A stretch of DNA of 64,000 bases from Phototrophicus methaneseepsis (GTDB taxonomy: Bacteria; Chloroflexota; Anaerolineae; Aggregatilineales; Phototrophicaceae): assembly GCF_015500095.1 (NCBI RefSeq), contig NZ_CP062983.1, positions 3,100,001 to 3,164,000 on the forward strand. Direction: 5' to 3'. This document shows positions 8,125 through 17,959 of the stretch, piece by piece (the stretch's first letter is position 1; each line of letters begins with the position of its first letter). The position numbers and the translations under genes were made by a program. Under the pieces are notes generated by a model. That model searched no databases. It was not told the DNA's origin and was given only the letters and a program-made list of their open reading frames with translations.

Positions 8125-9261
8125 ATGAATAACGCGGTACTGGTGCTGGAAGATGGGCGCGTATTCCCGGGGACGGGATTTGGCGCGCAAGGGGTGATGA
8201 CGGGCGAACTTGTCTTTAACACCTCTATGACGGGCTATCAGGAAATTCTGACAGACCCTTCATATCATAAACAAATTGTCACTATGACGGTGCCACACGT
8301 TGGCAATACTGGCATCAATGCGGAAGATGTGGAATCCCGCAGGGTGTGGGTGGCGGGGTTCGTCATTCGTTCGTTAAGTCCCATCGTCAGTAACTGGCGT
8401 AATCGAAGCAATCTCGATAGTTATCTGCGCGATCAAGGTGTCATTGGCGTCGCTGATGTGGCGACCCGTGCCCTGGTGCGCCACATTCGCAGCAAAGGCG
8501 TCATGCGGGCGGCGATTGCGCATGGCTATGGCGCGCAGAATATCGACGCACTGATTGATATTGCGCGCAACTCACCAGATATGTCTGGCTGGAATCTTGT
8601 CGATGATGTGACGACCGCAGAGCCTTATAATTGGTCTGAGCATAGCGATGTACAGTGGTACAAGCATACGGATAACGCGGTCAGCGGGCCGCTAGTCGTC
8701 GCTTATGACTATGGCATCAAGAGTAATATCCTGCGCATGATGACAGACCGTGGTTTGCGCGTGACGGTCGTCCCGGCGCAGACCCCCGCGGAAAAAGTAT
8801 TAGAGATGAAGCCGTCTGGTATCTTCCTGAGTAATGGCCCCGGCGACCCCGCAGCTGTTGATTATGCCATTGACAATGTGCATAACCTGCTCGGCAAAGT
8901 GCCTATCTTTGGCATCTGCCTGGGACACCAGATTTTGGCCTTGGCCATGGGTGGTAAGACCGAGAAGATGCCTTTTGGGCATCGTGGCGGTAACCAGCCT
9001 GTCAAGAACCTGCTGACGGGCAAAGTCGAGATTAGCTCTCACAATCATGGTTTTGCTGTTTCGGCGGATAGCGATCTTGGTGGCGCAGAAGTAACCCACA
9101 TCAACCTCAATGATAAAACCATTGAAGGCATCCAACACAAAGGTATGCAGGCTTTCAGCGTGCAGTATCATCCTGAAGCTTCGCCTGGGCCGCATGACTC
9201 ACTCTATCTGTTTGACGAATTCGTCAACGCGGTCAAAGACCCGACACCGATTGAAGAGTAG
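8125..9261 (+). CDS. carA: Carbamoyl-phosphate synthase small (glutaminase) subunit
   Basis: This 378-residue subunit releases ammonia from glutamine for CarB. The N-terminal CarA domain (about 1-140) is followed by a class I glutamine amidotransferase domain. The triad is Cys265 in FGICLGHQ with His349 and Glu351 in QYHPEASPG. GAGGAG lies 4 nt before the ATG. carB follows after 64 nt. The pair supplies carbamoyl phosphate for both arginine and pyrimidine synthesis; linkage to arg genes suggests arginine is the main reason for its position. Confidence 0.97.
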   Translation: MNNAVLVLEDGRVFPGTGFGAQGVMTGELVFNTSMTGYQEILTDPSYHKQIVTMTVPHVGNTGINAEDVESRRVWVAGFVIRSLSPIVSNWRNRSNLDSYLRDQGVIGVADVATRALVRHIRSKGVMRAAIAHGYGAQNIDALIDIARNSPDMSGWNLVDDVTTAEPYNWSEHSDVQWYKHTDNAVSGPLVVAYDYGIKSNILRMMTDRGLRVTVVPAQTPAEKVLEMKPSGIFLSNGPGDPAAVDYAIDNVHNLLGKVPIFGICLGHQILALAMGGKTEKMPFGHRGGNQPVKNLLTGKVEISSHNHGFAVSADSDLGGAEVTHINLNDKTIEGIQHKGMQAFSVQYHPEASPGPHDSLYLFDEFVNAVKDPTPIEE

Positions 9262-9325
9262 TGGAATTAGGTTCCAAGCATAGACACCCAATAAGAGAGC
9301 GCTAAAGAACACGGAATAAAAACCT

Positions 9326-12300
9326 ATGCCCAAACGCACAGACATTCAGACGATTATGATCATTGGCTCCGGCCCGATTGTCATCGGGCAAGCCAGTGAA
9401 TTTGACTACAGCGGTGTGCAAGCCTGTAAGGCCTTGCGGTCGCTTGGCTATCGGGTGGTATTGGTCAACAGCAATCCTGCCACCATTATGACGGACCCGG
9501 AATTTGCCGATGCAACTTATGTCGAGCCGCTGACCGTCGATATTGCTGAACAAATCATCGCGACAGAAAAGCCCGATGCTTTATTGCCGACAGTAGGCGG
9601 GCAGACCGGGCTGAACCTGGCTCTGGCCCTGACTGAAGCTGGCGTGCTGGAAAAATACAACGTTGAACTCATCGGCGCGTCCATGGATAGCATCCGCATT
9701 GCCGAAGACCGCGAGTTGTTCAAAGAGACCATGACAGAAATTGGTCTGAAGTCCCCAGCTAGCCAGATTGTTGGCTCAGTTGACGAGGCCCTTGGCTTCG
9801 TAGACCAGATTGGCTATCCAGCGTTGATTCGCCCGTCATTTACATTAGGCGGCAGCGGCGGCGGTGTTGCCTATAACGAAGATCAACTACGCGAGATTGT
9901 TGCTCGTGGTATCCGGCTTAGTCCGGTGCGGCAGGTCTTATTAGATAGGAGCCTGCTTGGTTGGAAGGAATACGAGTTGGAATTGATGCGCGACGGTGAA
10001 GGCAACTTCGTTGTCGTCTGCTCGATTGAAAACCTCGACCCGATGGGTGTACACACGGGCGACAGTATCACCATCGCCCCGGCACAGACCCTGACCGATA
10101 AAGAGTTGCAGCGCCTGCGTAATATGTGCCGTGCTATCTTCGATCGTATTGGCATCACGACAGGCGGCGCGAACGTCCAGTTTGCAATTAACCCCGCTGA
10201 TGGCGATGTCTTTGTTATCGAGATGAATCCGCGTGTGTCGCGTTCATCAGCGCTCGCCAGTAAAGCAACTGGCTTCCCGATAGCGAAGATCGCAGCATTA
10301 GTCGCTGTCGGCCTGACGCTGGATGAAATCCCGAATGACATTACCAGAGAAACCCCTGCCAGCTTCGAGCCATCGCTGGATTACGTGGTGGTCAAGATTC
10401 CGCGCTGGGACTTCAAAAAGTTCGCAGGTGTGGATCAGGTGCTCGGCCCGCAGATGAAAGCCGTGGGCGAGGTCATGGCGATTGGCCGGACCTTCCCGGA
10501 AGCGCTGCAAAAAGCTGTGCGTTCGCTGGATATCGGCATTGATGGTCTGGGGAGTAAAGTCGATCCTATCGCGAACCCGGCTATGCTGCGTATCCCAACA
10601 GCACAACGGCTTTACCAGGTGGCCTCTGCTTTACATGAAGGCGTGACGCCGGAAGAGATCGTGCAGGAGACGGAGTTCGACCCCTGGTTTGTACAACAGA
10701 TGGTCGATACGATGCAGATTCATGATTCTATCCTGCAAAAGCACCTGAAGCTGACTGACCTTGATGCAAAAGATATGCTCAAGCTTAAGGAATATGGCTT
10801 TAGCGATGCCTATATTGGCCTATTAACGGAAGAAACAGAGCCTGCTGTGCGCGCTCATCGTAAGGCACTCGGCATTGAGGCGAACTTCTACCGTGTCGAT
10901 ACCTGTGCGGCGGAATTTGAAGCACAGACGCCTTATCTGTATTCGACTTATGAAGAAGATGATGAAGCAACACCCAGCGATAAGCGTAAAGTCATGATCC
11001 TTGGCGGCGGGCCGAACCGCATCGGCCAGGGTATTGAGTTCGACTACTGCTGTGTGCACGCATGCTTCGCGCTCAAGAACGAAGGCTATGAGACGATCAT
11101 GGTCAATTGCAACCCTGAGACGGTCAGCACCGATTATGATACGGCGGATCGCCTTTATTTTGAGCCGCTGACGGCAGAAGATGTCATGAACATCATCGAT
11201 AAAGAAAAGCCGGATGGTGTGCTTGTGCAGTTTGGCGGGCAGACTCCGCTCAATATTGCTCGTGAGTTGCAGGACTATGGTGCGCCTATCTGGGGTACGT
11301 CTGTTGATACCATTGACCTGGCAGAAGATCGTGAACGCTTCAATGAGTTGATGCAAGAATTGGGCGTTCAGCAACCTCCAGGTGCCACCGCCATGAATCG
11401 TGAAGAAGCTGTCGTTAAAGCGGCTCAGATTGGTTACCCCGTCTTGGTACGCCCCAGCTACGTGCTCGGTGGTCGTGGTATGTCGATTGTCTTTGATGAA
11501 GATCGTCTGAAAGAATGGATTGATGAGCACATCGAATGGACAGGGCACCCGGTCCTGATTGACCACTTCCTGGATGATGCCTTCGAAGTCGATGTCGATG
11601 CTCTGGGCGATGGGGAACATGTGACGATTGGCGGCATTATGCAGCACATTGAAGAAGCCGGTGTGCATAGTGGTGACTCGGCTTGTGTGCTGCCGCCTTA
11701 TAAAATCAGTCAGTATCACCTGGATATCATCCGCGACTACACACAGCGCATTGGCAAAGCAATGGGCGTGAAAGGCCTCTTCAACATCCAGTTTGCTGTG
11801 AAAGACGATGAAGTTTATGTGTTAGAAGTCAACCCGCGGGCCAGCCGGACAGTGCCATTCGTCAGCAAGGCGACAGGCTTCCCGCTTGCCAGCTATGCCG
11901 CGCGCATTGCAGCCGGCGCGACCCTGACAGAGTTGGGCTATCTACAGGAGCCGAAGGTCGATGGCTTCTTCGTGAAGGAAGCTGTGCTGCCATTCCAGAA
12001 GTTCCCGGATGTGGACGCGCTGTTGGGGCCGGAGATGCGCTCTACGGGTGAGGTGATGGGTCATGCGAGTAGCTTTGGTCACGCCTTTGTTAAAGCGCAG
12101 ATGGCCGCTAATATGCCTCTGCCGCAGTCTGGGACTGTCTTCATCAGTGTGAATGACTTTGATAAAGGGACGGTGGCCCGCATTGCGCGCGATCTTTATC
12201 AGATGGATTTCAAGATCGTGGCAACGGAAGGGACAGCCCAATATCTTAATCATGCTGGCATCCCGGCTGAACGCATCAATAAAGTGGCGGAAGGCTCGCC

Positions 12301-12550
12301 GCATGTGGTGGATGCCCTCCGCGAAGGCAAGATTGATCTTGTTATCAATACGCCGCTGGGTATGCAGGCCCATGAAGATGGTGCATCGATCCGCAGCATG
12401 TGTTATCAGGTGAGTGTGCCCATCATCACGACGATGAGCGCTGCTATGGCCTCGCTGCAGGGTATCAAGCGGCGTCACCAGGCACCGCTGCGCGTGCGTA
12501 GCTTGCAAGCACATCACGCGAATGCGCATCATGCAATCGGTGCAAGTTGA
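9326..12550 (+). CDS. carB: Carbamoyl-phosphate synthase large subunit
   Basis: This 1074-residue protein has the full double architecture. There are two homologous ATP-grasp halves (about 1-400 and 550-940), an oligomerisation region between them, and a C-terminal MGS-like allosteric domain (about 945-1060). Repeated signatures such as [17 protein letters not shown] and [17 protein letters not shown] mark the two halves, and [20 protein letters not shown] is the ATP/metal-binding segment. The C-terminal tail is rich in Arg, His and Ala. The stop overlaps the start of the following membrane-protein gene. Confidence 0.98.
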   Translation: MPKRTDIQTIMIIGSGPIVIGQASEFDYSGVQACKALRSLGYRVVLVNSNPATIMTDPEFADATYVEPLTVDIAEQIIATEKPDALLPTVGGQTGLNLALALTEAGVLEKYNVELIGASMDSIRIAEDRELFKETMTEIGLKSPASQIVGSVDEALGFVDQIGYPALIRPSFTLGGSGGGVAYNEDQLREIVARGIRLSPVRQVLLDRSLLGWKEYELELMRDGEGNFVVVCSIENLDPMGVHTGDSITIAPAQTLTDKELQRLRNMCRAIFDRIGITTGGANVQFAINPADGDVFVIEMNPRVSRSSALASKATGFPIAKIAALVAVGLTLDEIPNDITRETPASFEPSLDYVVVKIPRWDFKKFAGVDQVLGPQMKAVGEVMAIGRTFPEALQKAVRSLDIGIDGLGSKVDPIANPAMLRIPTAQRLYQVASALHEGVTPEEIVQETEFDPWFVQQMVDTMQIHDSILQKHLKLTDLDAKDMLKLKEYGFSDAYIGLLTEETEPAVRAHRKALGIEANFYRVDTCAAEFEAQTPYLYSTYEEDDEATPSDKRKVMILGGGPNRIGQGIEFDYCCVHACFALKNEGYETIMVNCNPETVSTDYDTADRLYFEPLTAEDVMNIIDKEKPDGVLVQFGGQTPLNIARELQDYGAPIWGTSVDTIDLAEDRERFNELMQELGVQQPPGATAMNREEAVVKAAQIGYPVLVRPSYVLGGRGMSIVFDEDRLKEWIDEHIEWTGHPVLIDHFLDDAFEVDVDALGDGEHVTIGGIMQHIEEAGVHSGDSACVLPPYKISQYHLDIIRDYTQRIGKAMGVKGLFNIQFAVKDDEVYVLEVNPRASRTVPFVSKATGFPLASYAARIAAGATLTELGYLQEPKVDGFFVKEAVLPFQKFPDVDALLGPEMRSTGEVMGHASSFGHAFVKAQMAANMPLPQSGTVFISVNDFDKGTVARIARDLYQMDFKIVATEGTAQYLNHAGIPAERINKVAEGSPHVVDALREGKIDLVINTPLGMQAHEDGASIRSMCYQVSVPIITTMSAAMASLQGIKRRHQAPLRVRSLQAHHANAHHAIGAS

Positions 12551-13160
12551 TCGCACTGAGCCGCTGCTGTATACGGCTTTAAAGCGCCATATGCTTGCCT
12601 TGTTCGGGGCGAGCGTGGCAATGGCGCTGCATATCTATCTCTCTTTTGATAATCAAGGTTGGCTTGCCCTAGCGCGGATTGGTACTGCGTTAGGGCATGG
12701 CCTGCTCTTTGGTCATGTCGTCGCCCTATTGGTGACTGGCCTGCTTGTGATGATCCCCCGTATTCAATTCATCGTGTTACGGATATGTGCGGCTTGTCTT
12801 TGGGGTGTTGCCTTTGGGACGTTGGCGTGGTGGGTGCATGTCGGGTTATTGTTGCAGCAGCCCACGCCTGATTTTGGCGTATTGCTGATAGGCGGCGTGG
12901 CGCTTTCTGCTGGGTTTATCCTGTGTGGGCTGCGCAAGCTGCCATTCTGGCTGCGAATGCTCATCACGGCAGGGCCTCTATTCGTGGTGATTGTCGTCAC
13001 CTATCAGAATTATTTTGCTACTTTAGCGCAGCCTTCCCCAGAGACAGCACTGCTTTACTTCCGGCCAGATTACCCCAATATGGTCTGGTGGGTTGGTGGT
13101 ATTTTCTCGTTACTAATTGCGTTCTTTGGTACGGTGGGATGGGGGCGTCGCTCGTTCTGA
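12531..13160 (+). CDS. Unrecognised membrane protein
   Basis: This ORF of about 209 residues has roughly six hydrophobic helices and a short basic C-terminus. It overlaps the end of carB by 20 nt from this ATG; an ATG at 12522 would add three residues. Overlap and direction make it a co-transcribed downstream gene. I do not recognise the family. Its last 48 nt overlap the 3' end of the convergent HEAT-repeat gene, which is unusual. Coding is supported by length and a consistent membrane pattern, but function is unknown. Confidence 0.7.
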   Translation: MQSVQVDRTEPLLYTALKRHMLALFGASVAMALHIYLSFDNQGWLALARIGTALGHGLLFGHVVALLVTGLLVMIPRIQFIVLRICAACLWGVAFGTLAWWVHVGLLLQQPTPDFGVLLIGGVALSAGFILCGLRKLPFWLRMLITAGPLFVVIVVTYQNYFATLAQPSPETALLYFRPDYPNMVWWVGGIFSLLIAFFGTVGWGRRSF

Positions 13161-14336
13161 GCGATTGCTGAGCTTACCACTACCTAGCAAACTGGCATTC
13201 ATTGCCATGCCTTCATATGCATCAGCCTTATACTGTGCGACTGTGCCTGTGCGTTCTCGTTCTGAATAAATCTTTGCAGCGGCTTCGTGGACTTCTTCTT
13301 GCGTGCTATTAATCGCATCCGCCAGAATTTGCTCGCTGACTTCAGACATGAGGCCAGCACCGATGCGCACAATGTGCGCTTTGACTTCTGGTTCCGTTTC
13401 CAGACGATAAGTCTTCAGCAGGATTTTAGGCGTGCGCTCATGCCGCAGCCATGCTAAGGGCCATGTGGCGGCTTTGCGTACGGCGACACTTTCATCGAGC
13501 AGGGCTGTTTCCAGCGCATCAATCATCAGGTCCGCACTGTCAGAATTTGCGACGTCAATTTTGAGATAATTTGTAGCGTGGAAGAATGCTTTCAGCACTT
13601 GTTCTAAGGTGTTGCCCGTTGTGCGCCCGATGACACCTGCAAGTTCGCTCAGCCAGCCCTCACCAGCCAATTCCAGCAAGCTCAATGTCGCAGAATATTT
13701 GACATCAGGCTCACGGTCGTTCATTGCTTCGCGCACAATAGGCATGGCTTGCGGTAACCCGCACATGCCGAGTGCTTCCAGGGCTTTGATGCGCACTTCA
13801 GCGTCTTCTGCATCCAGGACAATTTCAAGCACGGGCAGGGCTGCCGGGTCGCTGGTTTCTCTCAGGCCAAAAGCAGCGGCTTCCAACACGCTATCAACTT
13901 CGCCTTTTAAGGCTGTTTCCATGAGTTTGTAGGCAGCTAGCTCTTTGAGATCGCAGAGGGTATAGATAGCGGCTTCGCGTACACGAGGGTCTTCATCTTT
14001 CAGCGCCAGCTTGATCAGGCTTTCTGCACTGAACCAGGTTAGGCCGTATAAGTGGCGGGCGATGCTGGCACGGGTGCGTGCATTGCCTGTATGGAGGGCA
14101 CTTTCCATGAGCTTACGTGCGTCTCGGTCGCCGCGTTTGCTTAATAATTTGGCAGCGTTATAACGCACAAAGAAATCGTCACTTTGTAGCATCTCGCGCG
14201 TGGCATCCAGGGAAACCGCGGACGGTGAAAGCATGTTTAGCATGGTGCCAAGCCGCCTCAGCGAGAGCCGACGCTTGCCTTTGTCGTTTGTTGGCAGCCC
14301 GCCCAGGCTCGGTTCACGTCTTGTGATGTTGGTCAT
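13113..14336 (-). CDS. HEAT-repeat protein
   Basis: A 407-residue protein made almost entirely of HEAT/PBS-lyase-like helical repeats from about residue 40, with units such as VREAAIYTLCDLKELAAYKLMETAL. Such solenoids act as protein-binding scaffolds. I chose the ATG at 14336; a TTG at 14396 in frame would add 20 residues. The gene lies 60 nt behind an Hsp70-like gene on the same strand, so the two may be co-expressed. The C-terminal 40 residues are polar and lack repeats. No catalytic motif is visible. Confidence 0.85.
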   Translation of the reverse strand: MTNITRREPSLGGLPTNDKGKRRLSLRRLGTMLNMLSPSAVSLDATREMLQSDDFFVRYNAAKLLSKRGDRDARKLMESALHTGNARTRASIARHLYGLTWFSAESLIKLALKDEDPRVREAAIYTLCDLKELAAYKLMETALKGEVDSVLEAAAFGLRETSDPAALPVLEIVLDAEDAEVRIKALEALGMCGLPQAMPIVREAMNDREPDVKYSATLSLLELAGEGWLSELAGVIGRTTGNTLEQVLKAFFHATNYLKIDVANSDSADLMIDALETALLDESVAVRKAATWPLAWLRHERTPKILLKTYRLETEPEVKAHIVRIGAGLMSEVSEQILADAINSTQEEVHEAAAKIYSERERTGTVAQYKADAYEGMAMNASLLGSGKLSNRSERATPPSHRTKERN

Positions 14337-14396
14337 AATCGCCCCCGTGATTATTCTCTGTGAGCACTTTTGCGCAAAATACGACCGCAATACCAA

Positions 14397-15998
14397 CTAT
14401 TGTAAGGTGGCAACGGCAACTTTTTCTAATAACAGTTTGTTTGTCTGTAAATCGAAGACAGTCATCATCAAACGGCGGCGAGCATCAATTGTGAACTGCA
14501 CATGCAGACGATCCGTCCCTGGTTCGCCGGCAGGCTGTAAAGGCGCCAGATATTTGATGGCATCTTGTTCATTCAACAGGACGATACGCTGACCCGATTC
14601 GGCGGCATTCGCCACAAAGACGGCCTGCCCATCTTCATATTTGACTTCGATCATATTGACAGCGTCCGTATCAATTTCCCCAATGACGAACTCCACCTCT
14701 TGCTGGTTTGGGTGGGCCGCTCCTAATACGACGTCAATTGGGTTGTCAATCGGGTAGGAACTGCCCATGGGTACGATCTCGTCCCAGGCATGTTCGCCCG
14801 TCGCATCATCCAGATAGCGCAGACCGTAACTATGCACGAGGTAATCTTCCAGGCCATAACCAGCGGCTAATTGCAATGCGCCTTCCGCCACGGCTGTAAA
14901 AGGCTTATCGGCACGGACAGCCATATCCGTAAAATAAGTGCTAAGGGTACGCTGAACGCTTGGCATCAGCGATGTACCGCCGACCATCAGCACATAACGA
15001 ATATCTTCTTTAAATAGCCCTCGCTGACGAGAAACATGCATGACCTTATCAACAACACGACGCAGCGCCTCATAAAAACCGTTCGCTTCTAGCAAAGCTT
15101 CGAGTTCAGCCCGTGTCATCGTGACGTGATGCAGCTTGCCAGCGACTTCAAAGCGGATATCCGTTTGAAGTTCCGTAGAGAGTGTGATTTTGGCTTGTTC
15201 GCACTGTGTCAAGAGTGGCGTGTATTGGTTGCCGAGTTGCTCGGTGGTGACCTGTGTCCGTTTAAGGACCTCAGCCAACAGCCATTGATCAATATCGCTG
15301 CCGCCGATGACGCGCCCGGCTTTTGCGATGACACGCGCCGCATTTTGTGAGGCGTTGCTGCTGACGAGCTTCCTCAAAAAGCCACCTGTTTTACGCTGAT
15401 GTTCTGGCAGCTGCACGAGTGATAAGTCCAGCGTGCCGCCCCCAAAATCAAAGACCAGAACGGCAGCCCCCGGTTCTGTGACTGCATAGCCCAGGGCGGC
15501 TGCTGTTGATTCATCCACAACACGGATTTTATCGGGCGCGATGTCATCAATGACGTCATTAAGCCACGCCAGATAGCCTTCAAAGGCGGCTACAGGGGCC
15601 GTGAGGACGAGTTGTTCGATGTCGTCATCATCGTAGGGTAGGGCTTCCAGCAGATGTTTAATGAATGCACTACCTGCGTCTCGGTCTGCGAAAGGAATCG
15701 CGTCAATGGTGCGGGGTTCAGGTGCTGGTGTCGCCACAATCCCGCGCTTAAAGTTGCGAAACAACCGATTATTTTTTTGCACATGGAGCTGGCTGGTACG
15801 TACCAATTGCCCAATCGTGAACTTTTGGGCTTGGGCATCGTTAACATATAGCAGGGAAGGGATAATTGGCGGGCGACCTGGCACAGAGGCATCACTGATA
15901 TAGGGTGTCTTGGTGATGGTGGGGCCATTTTCAACATCGTCCCAACATGCGACGACGCTGTTGGTCGTGCCAAAGTCTATGGCCAGTTTATAGCCCAT
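14397..15998 (-). CDS. Hsp70-like ATPase (short DnaK relative)
   Basis: This 533-residue protein has an Hsp70/actin-fold ATPase: phosphate-1 motif LAIDFGTTNSVV at residues 5-16, phosphate-2 VFDFGGGTLDLSLV and adenosine motif VLMVGGTSLMPS. It is about 100 residues shorter than DnaK and has only a reduced beta-rich C-terminal region (about 400-533) with no DnaK lid. It is therefore probably a specialised Hsp70 rather than the main chaperone. The ATG at 15998 follows AGGAG by 5 nt; a start at 16028 is less likely. The HEAT-repeat gene follows, and no dnaJ or grpE is nearby. Confidence 0.9.
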   Translation of the reverse strand: MGYKLAIDFGTTNSVVACWDDVENGPTITKTPYISDASVPGRPPIIPSLLYVNDAQAQKFTIGQLVRTSQLHVQKNNRLFRNFKRGIVATPAPEPRTIDAIPFADRDAGSAFIKHLLEALPYDDDDIEQLVLTAPVAAFEGYLAWLNDVIDDIAPDKIRVVDESTAAALGYAVTEPGAAVLVFDFGGGTLDLSLVQLPEHQRKTGGFLRKLVSSNASQNAARVIAKAGRVIGGSDIDQWLLAEVLKRTQVTTEQLGNQYTPLLTQCEQAKITLSTELQTDIRFEVAGKLHHVTMTRAELEALLEANGFYEALRRVVDKVMHVSRQRGLFKEDIRYVLMVGGTSLMPSVQRTLSTYFTDMAVRADKPFTAVAEGALQLAAGYGLEDYLVHSYGLRYLDDATGEHAWDEIVPMGSSYPIDNPIDVVLGAAHPNQQEVEFVIGEIDTDAVNMIEVKYEDGQAVFVANAAESGQRIVLLNEQDAIKYLAPLQPAGEPGTDRLHVQFTIDARRRLMMTVFDLQTNKLLLEKVAVATLQ

Positions 15999-16123
15999 GT
16001 GCGCTCCTGATCCGTGCGATGTGAACAAGATAGGCCCCAGCCGGAGGGCCTACCTTGTTTATTGTAAGGCACAGTATGAGGATGGCGCATTAACGTCTGC
16101 AACGTTATGTACTGCAATGTGGC

Positions 16124-17872
16124 TTAAAGCACCATCGCTTTACCAGGATGATAATCGTGCAGGATGGATCCCCCGATAAATTCACGCAGGAGTGACGTAT
16201 CCGGTATATGGCTGGCCTGCAGAGTTGTTAAAGGTGTTACCCAGCGTAAAAATGAGAGCAAACGATTGGCTTCGATGTGCTGTGGCGTGCCAGGTGTCAC
16301 CTGTAACAGCAAAGGTTCCGCCAGGGGCCGCAGGGCAGGGAGTTCATACGTCAATGCAGAGTTGAACATGACATCTGCGTTTTCCTGGTATGGGAAGATA
16401 TTTTGCTTTTCGCCACGGCGGACGCTCTCCCATCTGGTGAGGGTTGCTGTCGCATCATAACCCCGATGCGTGGCATCGCGCACAATACGGCGGATCAAGC
16501 GCACATCCGTTGTCGATACACGATTGTGCAAATCAATGTTGAGCTGCGTTAATGCAGAAACGTAAATGCGGAAGATTCGCTCCGTTGGGATAGCAGGCAC
16601 AAGATTAGGATTCAGCCCATGGATGCCTTCTACGATGATAATCTGCTTATCTCTGAGCTGGACTTCCTGGCCGGGTTCACTTTGACCATTATAAAAATTA
16701 AAGCGCGGTAACTGCACCAGTTCACCATTCATCAGGCGGATGAGGTGTTCATTGAAAAGCGGCAGATTCAAAGCGCCGAGTGCTTCAAAATCATATTCAC
16801 CATATTCATCACGTGGTGTGAGCTCACGGTTGACGAAGTAGTTATCAAGCTCCAGCGTGAATGGATGCAGGCCATGTGCCAGTAGCTGAATCGCCAATCT
16901 CTTTGAAAATGTCGTTTTGCCCGATGAAGACGGCCCCGCAATCAGGACGAGCCGGGTACCTGCATCGTGTCGCTGCCGAATCTGATAAGCAATATAGGCG
17001 ACATTTTGTTCGTGTAAGGCTTCTGCGACCAGGATCAGTTCTTGGATGCGGTCTTGCGTTACAACCTGGTTCAGGCGGCCAATATCTTCAACGCCAAGGC
17101 GTTCCAGCCATTCGTCCGCCTGCTGGAAGACTTTGCTCAGTTTGCTATATGTGACGATAGGCTGGAGCGTTTTAGGCTCCGCACTATGGGGATATTGCAA
17201 GATAAAACCCCCATTTGCACCCAACAAACTGAATGTCTGTAGATACCCCGTTGAGGGAACCATATAACCATAATAATAATCATCACGCTCCCGCAGCCGG
17301 TACATCGTCAGCGTGTCCTGGTGACGGTATTGCAATAAGCGCACCTTGTCATGGTCATGGCGTGCTTTGAAGAGCGTCTGTGCTTCTTCAATGCTCACGG
17401 TCCGTTTGGTGATGGGTTCGTCTGCCTCTACAATCTGGCGCATATGCGCTTCGAGTTGCTTAAGCTGGTCTTCGTCCAGTATGCGATCTTCAATTTCGCA
17501 GTAGTAGCCCCCATCTGGCACCGCATAACTGACCCGAACCGTCGCGCCCGGCCATAGCTCATCGGCAGCAGCGACCATCAACAGGACGAGTGAACGCCGA
17601 TAAATGCGCCCCCCGTCACTATTGTCTAAGAGCACAGGTATGACGCTAATGTCTTTTTCGACAGGGTAAGTGAGCTCGCGTAGTTTGCCATCCACAATGG
17701 CAGCGACGACAGGCGCTTCGTGATTGGTATCAGCGGTTTGCTCGCTGGTTTTGACGAAGTCTTCTAAAATTGTGCCACGTGGGCCTGATAAGATCAGGTT
17801 CTTATTAAATGTGACGCGTACTTCGTCTCTTGGCTCTGAAATAACGATATTGTCTTTATTCATGACTGACAT
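16124..17872 (-). CDS. Uridine-kinase-family nucleoside kinase with TGS/SAD-like N-terminus
   Basis: This 582-residue protein has a P-loop kinase domain in its C-terminal half (GPSSSGKTT near residue 312, followed by DNYFVNRE and VEGIHGLNP), typical of the uridine kinase/phosphoribulokinase family. The N-terminal part (about 1-210) resembles the TGS plus SAD-like region of threonyl-tRNA synthetase, an arrangement known in a group of bacterial nucleoside kinases. The substrate is unproven. The ribosome site is weak, and the second Met (MNKDN) is an alternative start. It is divergent from the FHA gene across 87 nt. Confidence 0.85.
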   Translation of the reverse strand: MSVMNKDNIVISEPRDEVRVTFNKNLILSGPRGTILEDFVKTSEQTADTNHEAPVVAAIVDGKLRELTYPVEKDISVIPVLLDNSDGGRIYRRSLVLLMVAAADELWPGATVRVSYAVPDGGYYCEIEDRILDEDQLKQLEAHMRQIVEADEPITKRTVSIEEAQTLFKARHDHDKVRLLQYRHQDTLTMYRLRERDDYYYGYMVPSTGYLQTFSLLGANGGFILQYPHSAEPKTLQPIVTYSKLSKVFQQADEWLERLGVEDIGRLNQVVTQDRIQELILVAEALHEQNVAYIAYQIRQRHDAGTRLVLIAGPSSSGKTTFSKRLAIQLLAHGLHPFTLELDNYFVNRELTPRDEYGEYDFEALGALNLPLFNEHLIRLMNGELVQLPRFNFYNGQSEPGQEVQLRDKQIIIVEGIHGLNPNLVPAIPTERIFRIYVSALTQLNIDLHNRVSTTDVRLIRRIVRDATHRGYDATATLTRWESVRRGEKQNIFPYQENADVMFNSALTYELPALRPLAEPLLLQVTPGTPQHIEANRLLSFLRWVTPLTTLQASHIPDTSLLREFIGGSILHDYHPGKAMVL

Positions 17873-17959
17873 TACGATCTATACATATGATGATTGATGT
17901 CTTATGTTATACTGAATTCGTTAAATTATGGCCCAATAGTTTTCTAACCAGGATGTTAT

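Noticed and set aside
10823-11719. A 298-codon open frame antisense to carB
   Set aside because: It lies wholly within the conserved carB coding region, has no ribosome site and its translation looks like an antisense shadow (many His, Arg and Ile). carB is certain.
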